64,000 nucleotides of DNA from JANLTX01 sp049840835 (GCA_049840835.1 JASGJG010000003.1:372001-436000), one strand, 5' to 3'. Numbered from the stretch's first letter, positions 34,552 to 44,206 are shown. The notes: a model not told the origin generated them from the sequence alone. Program-made: numbers and translations.

Positions 34552-36201
34552 ATGAATCCTAGAAAGACCAGCTCCATCGCGCTGTCTGCGGCACTCTTGC
34601 TCAGTGTCTCCCTGGCAGGCGGAGTCGTCGTACTCAGTGGCTGCGGCGGCGCATCCAGTAAAGCATCCGCCAGTGAGACCGGGCGCGCCGTGATTTCTAT
34701 CACCTGGCCAGAGCGCACACGCTTGATTCCGGTAGCCTCGAACAGTATCAAGGTGACCTTCTACCAGGGAGCGGTGGCAGTCGCCACGCAGACTGTCGCC
34801 CGACCGTCTACCGGTAACACCAGCACACTCACTTTCAGCGGACTCCCGGCAGGCAATCTATCGGTGACAGCAGTAGCGCTGCCGAACGCCGATGGCACGG
34901 GAAATCCCCAGGCCAACACGGCGGTGACAGCCAGCATAACCATCGGCCAGACCGCTCAGATCAGCATGACCATGGCCTCCACCATTGCGTCACTGGCTAT
35001 TACGCCAGCTACCACAAGTGTTGCGCCTGGCGCTGCCGTTCCTCTCACGGCAACGGCTTATGATGGTTCGTCTGTCGTCGTGCTTACCTCTCCTTCCACT
35101 ATCTCCTGGACTTCCTCAGATAGTGGGGTCGCTGTGGTTTCAGCAGCGGGTGAGGTCACCGGCATTGCAGGAGGCACAGCCACAATAACTGCCACCGAAA
35201 GCGAATCCGGGAAGACTGCTACAGCCACCGTTACAGTAACCTCGGGGAGCACGGGATCGGCATTGGTGGACCTTGCCAATGCCTACATAAACTCGCTGAC
35301 CACGGCGCAGAAAACCGCCACCGTAGTCACCAGCTCTGCTGCCAACGCTGCGAAGTGGTCCAACCTGCCTGCTCAACCTGGCACTGGGGGAACGACCTCT
35401 CTCCGCAATGGCGTTGCGTACTCCACGCTGACTGCCACTCAGAAAGCCGCCTGGGATGCACTGGTGAGCACGGCACTGGGAAGCAGCGGTTATGCGCAGC
35501 TTCAAAAAGTGCGCGCGGCAGATGATTATCTGGGCACCTTGAACAGTGGCTACAGTGGCTCCAATGAATATGTCGCGTTTGTGGGTACACCTTCCACCAG
35601 CGGGACCTGGATGCTTCAGGTAGGTGGGCATCACAATGCCCATAACCTCTACTACAACGGCAATACGCTGCTGAGTACAACGCCCTACCATATTGCTGTA
35701 GAGCCGCAGAGTTTCACCAGTAGCGGGACCTCCTACACGCCGCTCCAGACACAGCGCGACAGCATGTACAACCTGATCAACTCATTGACCAGCACCCAGC
35801 TAACCTCGGCCAAGCTCTCCAGCAGCTTCTCGGATATCTACCTGGGACCGGGCAAAGATGCACGCAGCTACTTCCCCACGGGAACGACTGGCCGGGGAAT
35901 CCTGACCTCAAACCTTACCACAGCACAGAAGCAGCTCCTCAAAACCGCTATCGCCGCCTGGGTGAGTACCAGCCCGAATTCTTCCAGCTATCAGGCTCTG
36001 TATGAGAATGAGCTAGATCAGACCTACGTGGCCTACTCCGGCACCACCGGCTTTACCAGCCAGGGGGATTATGTTCGTATAGATGGGCCTCATGTCTGGA
36101 TAGAGTTCGCCTGCCAGAATGGGGTTGTGCTCAGTGGAATCCACTTCCACACTATCTGGCGAGACCGAGTGACTGACTACAACGCTGCCTTCGGGTTCTA
36201 A
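34552..36201 (+). CDS. Lipoprotein with Big2 module and DUF3500 domain
   Basis: 549 residues. The signal and lipobox (VVVLSGCGG) and the first 220 residues match the module of the neighbours (GRAVISITWPERTRLIPVAS, ITATESESGKTATATVTV). The C-terminal 320 residues match DUF3500: DLANAYINSLTTAQKTATVV, WSNLP, WMLQVGGHHNAHNLYYNG, DARSYFPTGTTGRGILTSNL and DGPHVWIEFACQNG, then GIHFHTIWRDRVTDY. The His-rich motifs suggest metal binding; DUF3500 function is unknown to me. Probably envelope-anchored. Confidence 0.85.
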   Translation: MNPRKTSSIALSAALLLSVSLAGGVVVLSGCGGASSKASASETGRAVISITWPERTRLIPVASNSIKVTFYQGAVAVATQTVARPSTGNTSTLTFSGLPAGNLSVTAVALPNADGTGNPQANTAVTASITIGQTAQISMTMASTIASLAITPATTSVAPGAAVPLTATAYDGSSVVVLTSPSTISWTSSDSGVAVVSAAGEVTGIAGGTATITATESESGKTATATVTVTSGSTGSALVDLANAYINSLTTAQKTATVVTSSAANAAKWSNLPAQPGTGGTTSLRNGVAYSTLTATQKAAWDALVSTALGSSGYAQLQKVRAADDYLGTLNSGYSGSNEYVAFVGTPSTSGTWMLQVGGHHNAHNLYYNGNTLLSTTPYHIAVEPQSFTSSGTSYTPLQTQRDSMYNLINSLTSTQLTSAKLSSSFSDIYLGPGKDARSYFPTGTTGRGILTSNLTTAQKQLLKTAIAAWVSTSPNSSSYQALYENELDQTYVAYSGTTGFTSQGDYVRIDGPHVWIEFACQNGVVLSGIHFHTIWRDRVTDYNAAFGF

Positions 36202-36233
36202 AACGACGACTATGCTCTAGAAGAGAAACGAAA

Positions 36234-37556
36234 ATGAAATCCGATACCCAGAAGAAACCATCGATCACACGCCGAAACGCCTTTCTCTACCTTGCCACCG
36301 CAGGCATGGCGGGCGCACTGCAGGGCTGTGGCGGAGGTGGTACCTCTACGACTTCCAGCGGCGATACAGGCCGTGCCACGCTTACTATTACCTGGCCGGA
36401 GATTACGGATACCCGGCTGGTGCCCGTGGCCGCCAATAGCATCACGGTCAGTTTCAGTCAGAATGGGACGACGGCAGCTACGCAGACCATCGCCCGGCCT
36501 GCCAGCGGTACTACCAGCTCTGTGAGTTTCGATAGTCTTCCTGCGGGCGCCCTGACCGTTACGGCCATTGCCTATCCGACTACTACCGGTAGCGGTGTGG
36601 CTCAGGCCAGCGCTTCGGATACAGTCACGATTACCGCAGGGCAGTCCACGCCGGTCAGCCTTACTATGGCGTCTACCATTAGCTCGGTAGCTATTACCCC
36701 GGCAGGTCCCAGTGTGGCTGTGGGAGCGACGACCACTCTGACTGCAACGGCCTATAACGCCAGCAGCAGCATTGTACTGACCTCGGCATCTACTATTACC
36801 TGGTCTTCGTCGAATACTGGTGTCGCCACTGTGAGCAGCGCCGGAGTTGTAACTGGAGTTGCGGCAGGGTCTTCCACCATTACCGCCACAGAATCCGAAT
36901 CGGGCAAGACCGCCAACACAACCCTGACCGTAACTGGCGCCGCTACGAGCTGCGTATTGATTCCGTCGGAGACTGATGGACCCTACCCGCTCTACTCCGT
37001 GCTCTCCAACTCGGCCATGATCCGCAGCAATATCACCGAGAGTAAGACTGGCGTGCCGCTGACCGTGAAGCTCAACATCATGAACATCAACGGTAGCTGC
37101 GGCCCGGTAACCAGCGGCTATGTCTATATCTGGCACTGCGACAAGGACGGGAACTACGCGGGCTACGGCACCGCCGTGGGACAGACCTTCTGCCGGGGAA
37201 TCCAGCCCATTGGCTCCGATGGCTCCGTGACCTTTACCACCGTCTACCCCGGCTGGTACACCGGGCGTATTACCCATATCCACTTCCAGGTCTACCTGAC
37301 CACTCCCACTCAGGGAGCATCGGGCACGGTAACCTCGCAGATTGCCTTCCCCCAGGCGATTACACAGGCGGTCTACAACTCCACGCTCTACTCCGCCCGT
37401 GGCCAGAACACCTCAGTCACCAGCTTCGCGGCAGACAATGTCTTCGGCAGCGATACCACCTACGGCGCGAATGGCGTTATCTACGAAACCGCCACCGTGA
37501 CCGGCAGCGTAGCGGCAGGCTATACCGCCACGTTGAACGTAGGCATCAGCCGATAG
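36234..37556 (+). CDS. Lipoprotein: Big2 module fused to intradiol dioxygenase
   Basis: 440 residues. A Tat-like start (SITRRNAFLYLATAGMAGAL) ends in the lipobox QGCGGG. The same module as its neighbours follows to about residue 240. The C-terminal half is an intradiol ring-cleavage dioxygenase: ETDGPYPLYSVL, VYIWHCDKDGNYAGY (Tyr), FCRGIQPIGSDGSVTF and GWYTGRITHIHFQVYL (Arg and HxH iron ligands). It could open catechol-type rings, here fixed to the envelope rather than free in the cytoplasm. Iron ligands of the family appear present. Confidence 0.88.
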   Translation: MKSDTQKKPSITRRNAFLYLATAGMAGALQGCGGGGTSTTSSGDTGRATLTITWPEITDTRLVPVAANSITVSFSQNGTTAATQTIARPASGTTSSVSFDSLPAGALTVTAIAYPTTTGSGVAQASASDTVTITAGQSTPVSLTMASTISSVAITPAGPSVAVGATTTLTATAYNASSSIVLTSASTITWSSSNTGVATVSSAGVVTGVAAGSSTITATESESGKTANTTLTVTGAATSCVLIPSETDGPYPLYSVLSNSAMIRSNITESKTGVPLTVKLNIMNINGSCGPVTSGYVYIWHCDKDGNYAGYGTAVGQTFCRGIQPIGSDGSVTFTTVYPGWYTGRITHIHFQVYLTTPTQGASGTVTSQIAFPQAITQAVYNSTLYSARGQNTSVTSFAADNVFGSDTTYGANGVIYETATVTGSVAAGYTATLNVGISR

Positions 37557-37568
37557 AATAGGGACACT

Positions 37569-38295
37569 ATGGAACGACGACGATTCCTGACCCGCCTGGG
37601 CTCTGGCCTGGTACTGGCGACTTTGAGCGCGGAGGCGTTCGCCGAGGAACTGACCCGAACCCCGCAGCTCACCGAAGGCCCGTTCTACCCCTACGGCAAG
37701 CTGCCGTTGGATAAAGACAACGACCTGGTGATCGTGGGGAAAAGCGTCACGCCAGCTATAGGGACCATTACTCATCTCACCGGTCGGATTCTCAGCCCCA
37801 CGGGTGAGCCAGTGAAAAACGCTGTTATGGAGATCTGGCAGGTAGACGGCAACGGGGTCTATATCGCTCAGGGCAGCACGGGCACAGAAGACAAGAACTT
37901 CCAGGGCTACGGCAAGTTCGAGACAGGGGCAGATGGTGCCTACCGGTTCCGCACCATCAAGCCCGTACCGTATCCGGGGCGTACTCCCCATATTCATGTC
38001 AAAGTGAGTGTAAAAGGTAAGCCCACGCTTACCACCCAGTTCTTTGTAAAAGGCGAGGCCAGCAACACCCGTGACGGCGTCTACCGTAGCGCGGGCAGCG
38101 CCAAAGCGCAGGCCCTCGTAACCTCAGCCTTCACTCCCCTAAAAGATAGCAAACTGGGAGAAGTGGCTGCCCCAGTTCGATGTGATACTCGGCGCCACTC
38201 CCCAGGAAAACGAACACGGGCGCTTCGGCAGCAGACCGGGGGAGGACCCCCGCCACCTCCACCACCGCGCCGATTCTGGTAACGTTTTAACCTAA
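37569..38295 (+). CDS. Intradiol ring-cleavage dioxygenase, exported, frameshifted end
   Basis: Begins ERRRFLTRLGSGLVLATLSA, a twin-arginine-like signal, then LTEGPFYPYGKLPLDKDNDL, AVMEIWQVDGNGVYIAQGS (Tyr ligand) and PYPGRTPHIHVKVSVKG (Tyr, Arg, HxH). After KLGEVAA the given frame turns into Pro-rich sequence and stops at 38282. Dropping one C from the CCCC at 38170-38173 gives QFDVILGATPQENEHG and a stop at 38293-38295, as in related proteins. It is the second dioxygenase in tandem with the anchored one, ending a lipoprotein operon. Confidence 0.83.
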
Positions 38296-38298
38296 TTA

Positions 38299-38515
38299 CC
38301 ATCTCCCCCTGCGCCTCGTGCCTCGGCTTAGCCCCCTCTTCCCAATCTCGCTTCGCTGGAAGAGGGGTAGATACTCCCCTGCCTCTTAAAAGCGCTATGC
38401 AGCTGCGAGGCCTATTAGAAGGTCATTAGGCGCTGCTACTCCTCTTCCCCCTGAGGTACGAAGGGTCTGATGGGAAGAGGGGACTAAGCGAGCCTGCGAG
38501 CGCAGGGGGAGATGG
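38299..38515. repeat. Palindromic element family C, full copy
   Basis: Perfect 15-bp ends CCATCTCCCCCTGCG / CGCAGGGGGAGATGG, with a second inverted pair (CTTAGCCCCCTCTTCCCAAT and GATGGGAAGAGGGGACTAAG). It starts four bases after the repaired dioxygenase stop. Confidence 0.9.
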
Positions 38516-38979
38516 CCTCTCCGGAGAATGGGGTCTACTAAAATCACATAGGGAATAGTTAAGAAATAAACCTTTCTATATCTATTATTCAATGTCTTTA
38601 AGTGTGAAAATTTACCCTGGAGAATTAAAACAGAATGCCGAAATAATAAGCGACAATCAGTAAGATTTAATCACTGAAATCAAGAAAGCAATCATGAAAC
38701 TCAGCCGAGCATCCGCTCTCACGTTATTCCTTGCCCAGGCTGGCCGTGCTCATGCACTGACCTCCTCCTGTCACATTGGGGCATCTGGGTAGAGCGGCTC
38801 TCCTCCCTATCGGAGCCTTCAGCGGCTCCTGCACCTTCTGTGGCACCCTCTTACACTCTGCCATAGGAGAATGCCGAGGGGAGGCAGGGCCTGCCCCCTG
38901 AATCCCTTCGGTCTGAGTCATCCGGGCTTCTCGTGCTCTACGTGTCCTTCACTAGACCGGGTGACTCAAATCCCTCTCA
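38516..38979. other. Gene-free intergenic region
   Basis: About 460 bases downstream of the family C element. The first half (38520-38700) is AT-rich with no convincing ORF. The second half has only short frames without coding character and no recognised element. It lies between two convergent units. I see no RNA gene in it. Confidence 0.6.
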
Positions 38980-40406
38980 CTAACTGTCTGCTTCCGCAGG
39001 CGGCTTGGGAAGGCACACCGTAACTGTTGTGCCTTCCCCTATTTTGCTCTCTATCTCCAGCGTGCCATTGTGGGCTGCTGTAATCGCCTTACAGATAGAG
39101 AGTCCCAGACCGCTACCACTGCTCTTGCCACTTCGGGCGCGGGCGCTGTCCACCCGATAAAACCGCTCTCCCAGATGGGGCAGATGCTCCGGCGCGATTC
39201 CCTCTCCATTGTCCTGAATATGTAGGACAATGTCATCGCCCACTGTTTCGGCAGATACCCGAACCTCACCGGGCTCTGGGGTGTGGCGGCGTGCATTGTC
39301 TAACAAGTTCGTAAAGAGGCGGATTAGCTCGCCTTCGTTGCCCTGAATAATTAGCGCCGGGTCAGAGAGCTCCAGTCGGATCGGTGCCCCATGCGATGGA
39401 GTGATTTTTATGGCGCTCTCCAGAACCTCACTCAGCAGGACCTCTATCTGATTCTGCCCGAGCTGCCAGCTATCCGAGCGGGCCGGCAAGAAGTCGAGTC
39501 CTGCACCACCCCACCATGGAGTCCGTGACACCGCCGATCTGCTGGAAGCGCATTGGCGATACTGCTCCTCGGTGAATGGCAGCTGGCTCTCTAAGGCCAT
39601 GCCCGTGGTGCCTTTAATGACTGTGAGCGGAGACTTCAGCTCATGGCTGGCATCGGCGGTGAAGCGGCGCTGCTGCTCCAAGAGCGCGTTGCTGCTGAAT
39701 CAGCAAATCATTCAGCACAGTGGCAAGCTCCGAGAACTCATCGTTGCCGCTGACCGGGAGCTGCCCCCATCTCACTGGGGCCTTCCGAGACGTCATTTGG
39801 CGGGCGGCGCTAGTGGTCTCCGCATACGCTGTCAAACCCGGCTGGTCGGCAGGAAGCCTCCGCCCGCCGCACAACCAGGCCCAGCGGAATCAGCATGACC
39901 AGCGCTTCATCTCGACTACGCTGCGCTTCCTCGATATCAGTCAGGCGGTAGCCTACTTGTCTCCACACCCACCATGCGCACCGCCAGAGCATAGGCACGG
40001 AGAGCACCTGCATGGGTTCGCCATTGACTTGAGTACCCGCCAGATATCCCGCTGATTGGTGCTCAGCACTCGCTGTACGACGTCGCATCTAGCGCTGTGC
40101 GCCCGCCCAGGGCCTTGCCGTTTAGATTGAAGTGGCGTGACTCCAGGGTCAGGCTCGCGGCGTCCCCACTTCTGCCGGGTGGAGGCGCTGGCGGTCGAGG
40201 GTGGTCTGGATCGTCCCAATCGTGCCCCCGGTAAAGTTCGGGGGCGGGGGCATTTTATTGACCTGCCGATCCAGCGCTTCTTCGACTGTGTAGCGTAGCG
40301 ATGTCGTAATTGTGTAGCGGACAGCGAGCGCAAGCCCACCCAGCAGCCACGCCAGGGTGATCATATTCCAGAGAATAAGCTGCGTGCGGAGCGAGCTACG
40401 CCTCAA
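38980..40406 (-). pseudogene. Sensor histidine kinase with many frame changes
   Basis: The parts of one kinase are spread over all three frames. N-terminal membrane helix TQLILWNMITLAWLLGGLAL, a sensor region with MQVLSVPML, the second membrane helix DEALVMLIPLGLVV, a HAMP-like part, HisKA (RRFTADASHELKSPLTVIKG, with the phosphorylated His) and HATPase (DNARRHTPEPGEVRVS, LHIQDNGEGIAPEHL, GSGLGLSICKAITAAHNG). I count at least six shifts in 1.4 kb, too many for one simple error. Either this gene is decayed or local sequence quality is poor. It overlaps the response regulator by four bases, as in a normal two-component pair. Confidence 0.72.
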
Positions 40407-41098
40407 CCGTCCTGTTCTCCCTTGGACTCCGGCGACGGGCGGAGTACATACCCGGCGCCATAGATTGTGTGAATCAGCTTAATATCGTGCCCTGTGTCTA
40501 TCTTCTTGCGCAGCACCCCGATATAGACCGCCACGGTGTTAGAGGTCGCCTCTTCATTCTGCCAGACTGTTTCTTGAATCTTCTCCCGGCTGAAAACATG
40601 GCCCTCTCTGGCCGCCAGCGCTTCTAAAAGATCGTACTCCCTGTGGCTCAGCCCGATGTCCTCTCCAGAGCGGGTCACCCGCCGCTGGGCCGTGTCTATC
40701 ACTAAATCGGCAATCTGAATCGTCCGAGTCTGGTGCACCAGCTCCCGGCGCAGCAGCGCCCGAATCCGTGCTAATAGCTCTCCAAACTCAAAGGGCTTGG
40801 GCAGGTAATCATCCGCTCCGGCGTCTAAGCCACGGATTCTATCGTCTACCTGCCCACGCGCACTGAGCATGAGCACCGGCACCCGGTTCTTCCGTGAGCG
40901 CAGCCGTTCACACACCTGCCAGCCGTTCATATCCGGCAGCATGACATCCAGAACGATAAGCTGGAAGCTCTCTTCCATAGCGAGCTGCAACCCCGTGAGG
41001 CCACTCTCCGCAACCTGTACGGTGTAGCGGGCATTCTCCAGTCCTTGCTTGATCATCGAGGAGATGGCCGGGTCGTCTTCCACAACTAGAACTTGCAT
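40403..41098 (-). CDS. OmpR-family response regulator
   Basis: 231 residues, intact. The receiver domain has VLVVEDDPAISSM, the phosphorylated Asp in LIVLDVMLPDMNGW and the Lys in DDYLPKPFEFGEL. The C-terminal winged helix has DTAQRRVTRSGEDIGLSHRE, ALAAREGHVFSREKIQETVW and SNTVAVYIGVLRKKID, ending HTIYGAGYVLRPSPE. It controls transcription when phosphorylated by the kinase encoded just downstream, which appears broken. The AT-rich leader (41099-41170) likely holds the promoter. Confidence 0.93.
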   Translation of the reverse strand: MQVLVVEDDPAISSMIKQGLENARYTVQVAESGLTGLQLAMEESFQLIVLDVMLPDMNGWQVCERLRSRKNRVPVLMLSARGQVDDRIRGLDAGADDYLPKPFEFGELLARIRALLRRELVHQTRTIQIADLVIDTAQRRVTRSGEDIGLSHREYDLLEALAAREGHVFSREKIQETVWQNEEATSNTVAVYIGVLRKKIDTGHDIKLIHTIYGAGYVLRPSPESKGEQDG

Positions 41099-41236
41099 AG
41101 TGATTTCCTGATTTACACAAATACCCTGAAATATTAAAATCTAGATAAAAATTTTAAACTCTTCAAACAATACCTTACCCAGGATTACCTCTGCTGTCTT
41201 ATGTTTTTCTACTTCCGTTTGACCTCGTTCCTTTTG

Positions 41237-41477
41237 ACCTCCCTCTTGAATCTCGCTTCGCTCGTTCGTCTCCCTCCGGCTACGCGAAGGGAGAAAATCA
41301 CCTCGACAGCCTCTGCTTAGGGCTTATCTGAGGCAAGGCACAGCGAAGAATCCTCAAAGGGTTCCGATAGGCGCTTTGCCCAAGACCAGCGCTAAGAAGC
41401 GGCTGTTGAGGTGGTCTTTCCCCTTCGCTTGCCGGAGGGGGACGGAAGCGAGCCTGCGAGCGATCCGAGGGGGAGGT
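41237..41477. repeat. Palindromic element family D, long copy
   Basis: Ends ACCTCCCTCTTGAATC and GATCCGAGGGGGAGGT. Each side has a CCCTCCGGC/GCCGGAGGG-type arm and AGGTGRTYTT/AAAATCACCT, around a centre with GGGCTTATCTGAGGCAAGGC. It lies in the 469-base gap between the regulator and the AlkD-like gene; the rest of that gap is AT-rich promoter-like sequence. Confidence 0.85.
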
Positions 41478-41567
41478 TAATAAAGGAGGTAATACGGGAG
41501 AGGTCAAAGCGCTGAGATATGTTGGTGACCGTTCCGGGAAGTGAAACCCATTCGTAGTGCGGAAATA

Positions 41568-42239
41568 ATGAACATGACTGTAGATGAGGTAATGGCGCAA
41601 CTCAAAGCGCTTGGCGTGGAGAAAGTCCGCGAGATGAACGCGAAAAATGGGGCGGGCGACAACCAGTTTGGTGTGAAACTCGGTGACCTGCGCACCGTGG
41701 CGAAGGGCATCAAGACCAATCCCGAGCTAGCAGCGGCGCTGTGGAAGACAGGCAATACCGATGCCATGCAGCTAGCGATTCTGGTCATGAACCCCAAGAA
41801 GGTGACTGTCGAAGACCTGGAGAGTATGGTGGCTTCCACAACCTATACCCAGCTTGCCGATTGGCTCAACAGCTACATTGTCAAGCAGCATCCCCAGAAA
41901 GAAGTGCTACGGCAGAGGTGGATGGCATCTAACGATGTCATGCTCGATCGTGCTGCGTGGAGTCTGACCGCTGAGCGAATTGCGAAATCGCCGGAGGGGC
42001 TGGACCTGGGAGCATTACTGAACCGAATCGAGGCAGAGATGGGAACAGCCTCCGCGCCCGTGCAGTGGACTATGAACTATGCTCTGGCGGAGACGGGTAT
42101 CAATCACCCGGAGTATCGGGAGCGTGCTATCGCCATTGGCGAGAAACTCGGCGTATTCCGAGACTATCCCACTTCGAAAGGGTGCACCTCTCCCTTTGCG
42201 CCACTCTGGATAGCGGAAATGGTCAAGCGCCAGGGTTAG
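41568..42239 (+). CDS. AlkD-like DNA alkylation repair family protein
   Basis: 223 residues of HEAT-like repeats: VMAQLKALGVEKVREMNAKN, GVKLGDLRTVAKGI, ELAAALWKTGNTDAMQLAIL, then SMVASTTYTQLADWLNSYIV and MASNDVMLDRAAWSLTAERI, ending CTSPFAPLWIAEMVKR. The pattern fits the AlkD superfamily, which removes alkylated bases. The catalytic Asp/Trp of true glycosylases cannot be placed with confidence, so a non-enzymatic relative is possible. I prefer ATG 41568 to the GTG nine codons upstream, because MNMTVDEV begins the first helix. Confidence 0.75.
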   Translation: MNMTVDEVMAQLKALGVEKVREMNAKNGAGDNQFGVKLGDLRTVAKGIKTNPELAAALWKTGNTDAMQLAILVMNPKKVTVEDLESMVASTTYTQLADWLNSYIVKQHPQKEVLRQRWMASNDVMLDRAAWSLTAERIAKSPEGLDLGALLNRIEAEMGTASAPVQWTMNYALAETGINHPEYRERAIAIGEKLGVFRDYPTSKGCTSPFAPLWIAEMVKRQG

Positions 42240-42256
42240 CGGCATAATAGATTCCT

Positions 42257-43303
42257 ATGTACAAGAGTAAGCGTTGGGCGCCGCTGCCGGTTGCTGTTTC
42301 CGCCACCGATTCCCGAATTCGCTACATCGGGCGTTTCGATAGACGCGATAAAAACGGGCCACGCTGCGCCTGGTCCGCCAGTGCTGTACAGCTCAAGTTT
42401 GTAGGCACGGCGCTTAATGTCGGGCTGAACGAGAGTGGCGGGGACGAGCTCCAGATCGTTATCGATGGCAAACCGACCGATGTACTGAAACCCCAGAAAG
42501 GGCCGGGGTGGTACACGGTAGCGGAGAACCTGCCGAAGGGCGAGCATACGGCTCTCCTAATGAAGCGAACCGAGGCCGGAGTAGGTACCACGCAGTTCCT
42601 GGGATTCCAGCTAGAGGCGGGAGCACGGCTGCTCTCTCTGCCGAAGCGCCCACGCCATAGAATTGAGGTCATTGGGGATTCGATTACCTGCGGATATGGC
42701 AACGAAGGAGCAGACCGTAACCAGCACTTCAAGCCAGCCACAGAGAATGCGTACCTGACCTATGGCGCGATAGCCGCTCGGAACTTAGATGCGGAGTATG
42801 TGGGCATTGCCTGGTCGGGGCGGACCATGTATCCGAGCTTTACGATTCCGGAGATCTATGACCTCGCACTTCCCTCTGACCCGGCCAGCGCCTGGGATTT
42901 CCGGCTGTGGGCTCCCGAAGTCGTGGTCATCAATCTGGGAACCAATGATTTCGGTGGGAAAGCGAACCCGGAGCAGAAGCCCTGGTCGGATGCCTATAAA
43001 GCTTTTCTGGCCCGGCTGCACAAGGTCTATCCGAAGTCCACAACGATTTACCTGGCAACCGGTCCCATGATGTCGGATGGCTGGCCGCCGAACCGGAAGG
43101 CGCTGAGTACTCTAAAGGGCTATCTGAATCAGATCGCCGCCGATCAGAAGCAAGCCGGGGATACCCGAATCCGCACCATAGATTTCGCCATGCAGGAAGA
43201 GAAAAACGGCATCGGTTCGGACTGGCATCCCAGTGTGCGAACCCATGAGATTATGGCCGCGCATCTCACGGAAACGCTACGGCGCGACCTGAACTGGAAG
43301 TAG
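42257..43303 (+). CDS. SGNH hydrolase, CE2-like esterase
   Basis: 348 residues. A jelly-roll N-terminal domain (IRYIGRFDRRDKNGPRCAWS, VQLKFVGTALNVGLNESGGD) precedes an SGNH domain, the CE2 acetylxylan-esterase order. Motifs: EVIGDSITCGYGNEGA (Ser nucleophile), INLGTNDFGG (Asn) and SDWHPSVRTHE (His, with Asp nearby). It should remove acetyl groups from polysaccharide. No signal peptide seen, which is unusual for an esterase acting outside the cell. Confidence 0.87.
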   Translation: MYKSKRWAPLPVAVSATDSRIRYIGRFDRRDKNGPRCAWSASAVQLKFVGTALNVGLNESGGDELQIVIDGKPTDVLKPQKGPGWYTVAENLPKGEHTALLMKRTEAGVGTTQFLGFQLEAGARLLSLPKRPRHRIEVIGDSITCGYGNEGADRNQHFKPATENAYLTYGAIAARNLDAEYVGIAWSGRTMYPSFTIPEIYDLALPSDPASAWDFRLWAPEVVVINLGTNDFGGKANPEQKPWSDAYKAFLARLHKVYPKSTTIYLATGPMMSDGWPPNRKALSTLKGYLNQIAADQKQAGDTRIRTIDFAMQEEKNGIGSDWHPSVRTHEIMAAHLTETLRRDLNWK

Positions 43304-43310
43304 GCCACAA

Positions 43311-43775
43311 GTGCCACAGCGTAGGGGGGACCAGACATCGCCGATTCAGGTTTTGCCCTTCTCTCTGGAGAATCTGTGCACCGCGCTGCCCACCCCAAAG
43401 ACGCCCTTGGACGATTGCCCTATCTGCAAAGCGATAGGCGGTGGTGGAGCGAGTTTGGTCAAAGGCGGTGAGCTGGAGTACGACACGATTCCCGATGGCG
43501 TGCAGAACCTGACCTATTTTCTACGGCTCGGCGAATATGTGGAGACCAACTGGCTGGAGCGATGCCCGCAGTGTGAGCGGCTCTATTACTGTGAGAACTC
43601 CTACGAGTTTCTGATAGGCGGCAGCGAGGACTACGAGAGCTGTTCTATAGTCTCCCCGGAAGATGTGCTGAAACTGGCCGAGGTAAGCTGGGCCAACGCC
43701 ACAGGGCAGGGAGAGCTGCATGCCTATGCGGATGGAACGTGGGCTATCTTCCGGGAGCCTAAAAGCATTCGCTAA
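43311..43775 (+). CDS. Protein with two CxxC zinc-binding-like pairs
   Basis: 154 residues, GTG start at 43311, eight bases after the esterase stop. It has DDCPICKAIGGGG and RCPQCERLYYCENSYEF, two CxxC pairs about 50 residues apart that could bind zinc. The rest is mixed (LTYFLRLGEYVETNWLERCP, VSPEDVLKLAEVSWANATGQ). Not recognised. Its stop overlaps by four bases the end of the convergent msrB gene. Confidence 0.65.
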   Translation: MPQRRGDQTSPIQVLPFSLENLCTALPTPKTPLDDCPICKAIGGGGASLVKGGELEYDTIPDGVQNLTYFLRLGEYVETNWLERCPQCERLYYCENSYEFLIGGSEDYESCSIVSPEDVLKLAEVSWANATGQGELHAYADGTWAIFREPKSIR

Positions 43776-44206
43776 GAGTTATCGGGCACGAACTCCAGAA
43801 TAAGGGAGTTCATACAGAAGCGCCTTCCGGTAGGGGGTGGCCCATCATCGAACACGTGCCCCAGGTGGCTCTGGCATCGGCCACAGAGCACTTCCTCACG
43901 AACCATTCCGTAAGACGTATCACGTTTGTAGAGAACCGAGTCCTGGCGGGCGGCTTCGAAGAAGCTTGGCCAGCCGCAAGAGGAAGAGAACTTGGCGTCG
44001 GAGCGGAACAGTTTGTTGCCACACACGGCGCAGTAGTACGTGCCGATTCCCTTGAAATCGTTGTACTTGCCCGTGAACGCCCGCTCCGTGCCGTGCTCCC
44101 GAGCGATGTAGTAGACATCGGGCGGCAGAATTTCCTTCCAGGTCGTATCGGGAACATCCAGCGTTGTAGTATCGGTGCGTGAGTAGTAGGGGTTCTGAGA
44201 GGGCAT
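43772..44206 (-). CDS. msrB: Peptide methionine (R)-S-oxide reductase MsrB
   Basis: 144 residues from ATG 44206, preceded by AGGA. Zinc sites CAVC (in TYYCAVCGNKLF) and CGRC (in EEVLCGRCQSHLGHVFDDGP), SSSCGWPSFFEA in the substrate region and the catalytic cysteine in RRFCMNSLILEF. It reduces methionine-R-sulfoxide in damaged proteins with thioredoxin as donor. Cytoplasmic; no signal peptide. Family motifs complete. Confidence 0.95.
   Translation of the reverse strand: MPSQNPYYSRTDTTTLDVPDTTWKEILPPDVYYIAREHGTERAFTGKYNDFKGIGTYYCAVCGNKLFRSDAKFSSSCGWPSFFEAARQDSVLYKRDTSYGMVREEVLCGRCQSHLGHVFDDGPPPTGRRFCMNSLILEFVPDNS

Noticed and set aside
36210..37283. 357-codon antisense frame over the anchored dioxygenase gene
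   Set aside because: Very Gly/Arg/His-rich, no motif, and opposite a well-supported lipoprotein; treated as a shadow.
38299..38515. Palindromic element considered as a terminator
   Set aside because: About 217 bp long with multi-arm structure and near-copies elsewhere in the window; a mobile or repeat element explains it better.
38724..38921. Short minus-strand open frame in the gene-free region
   Set aside because: No ribosome site, no family pattern, biased composition.
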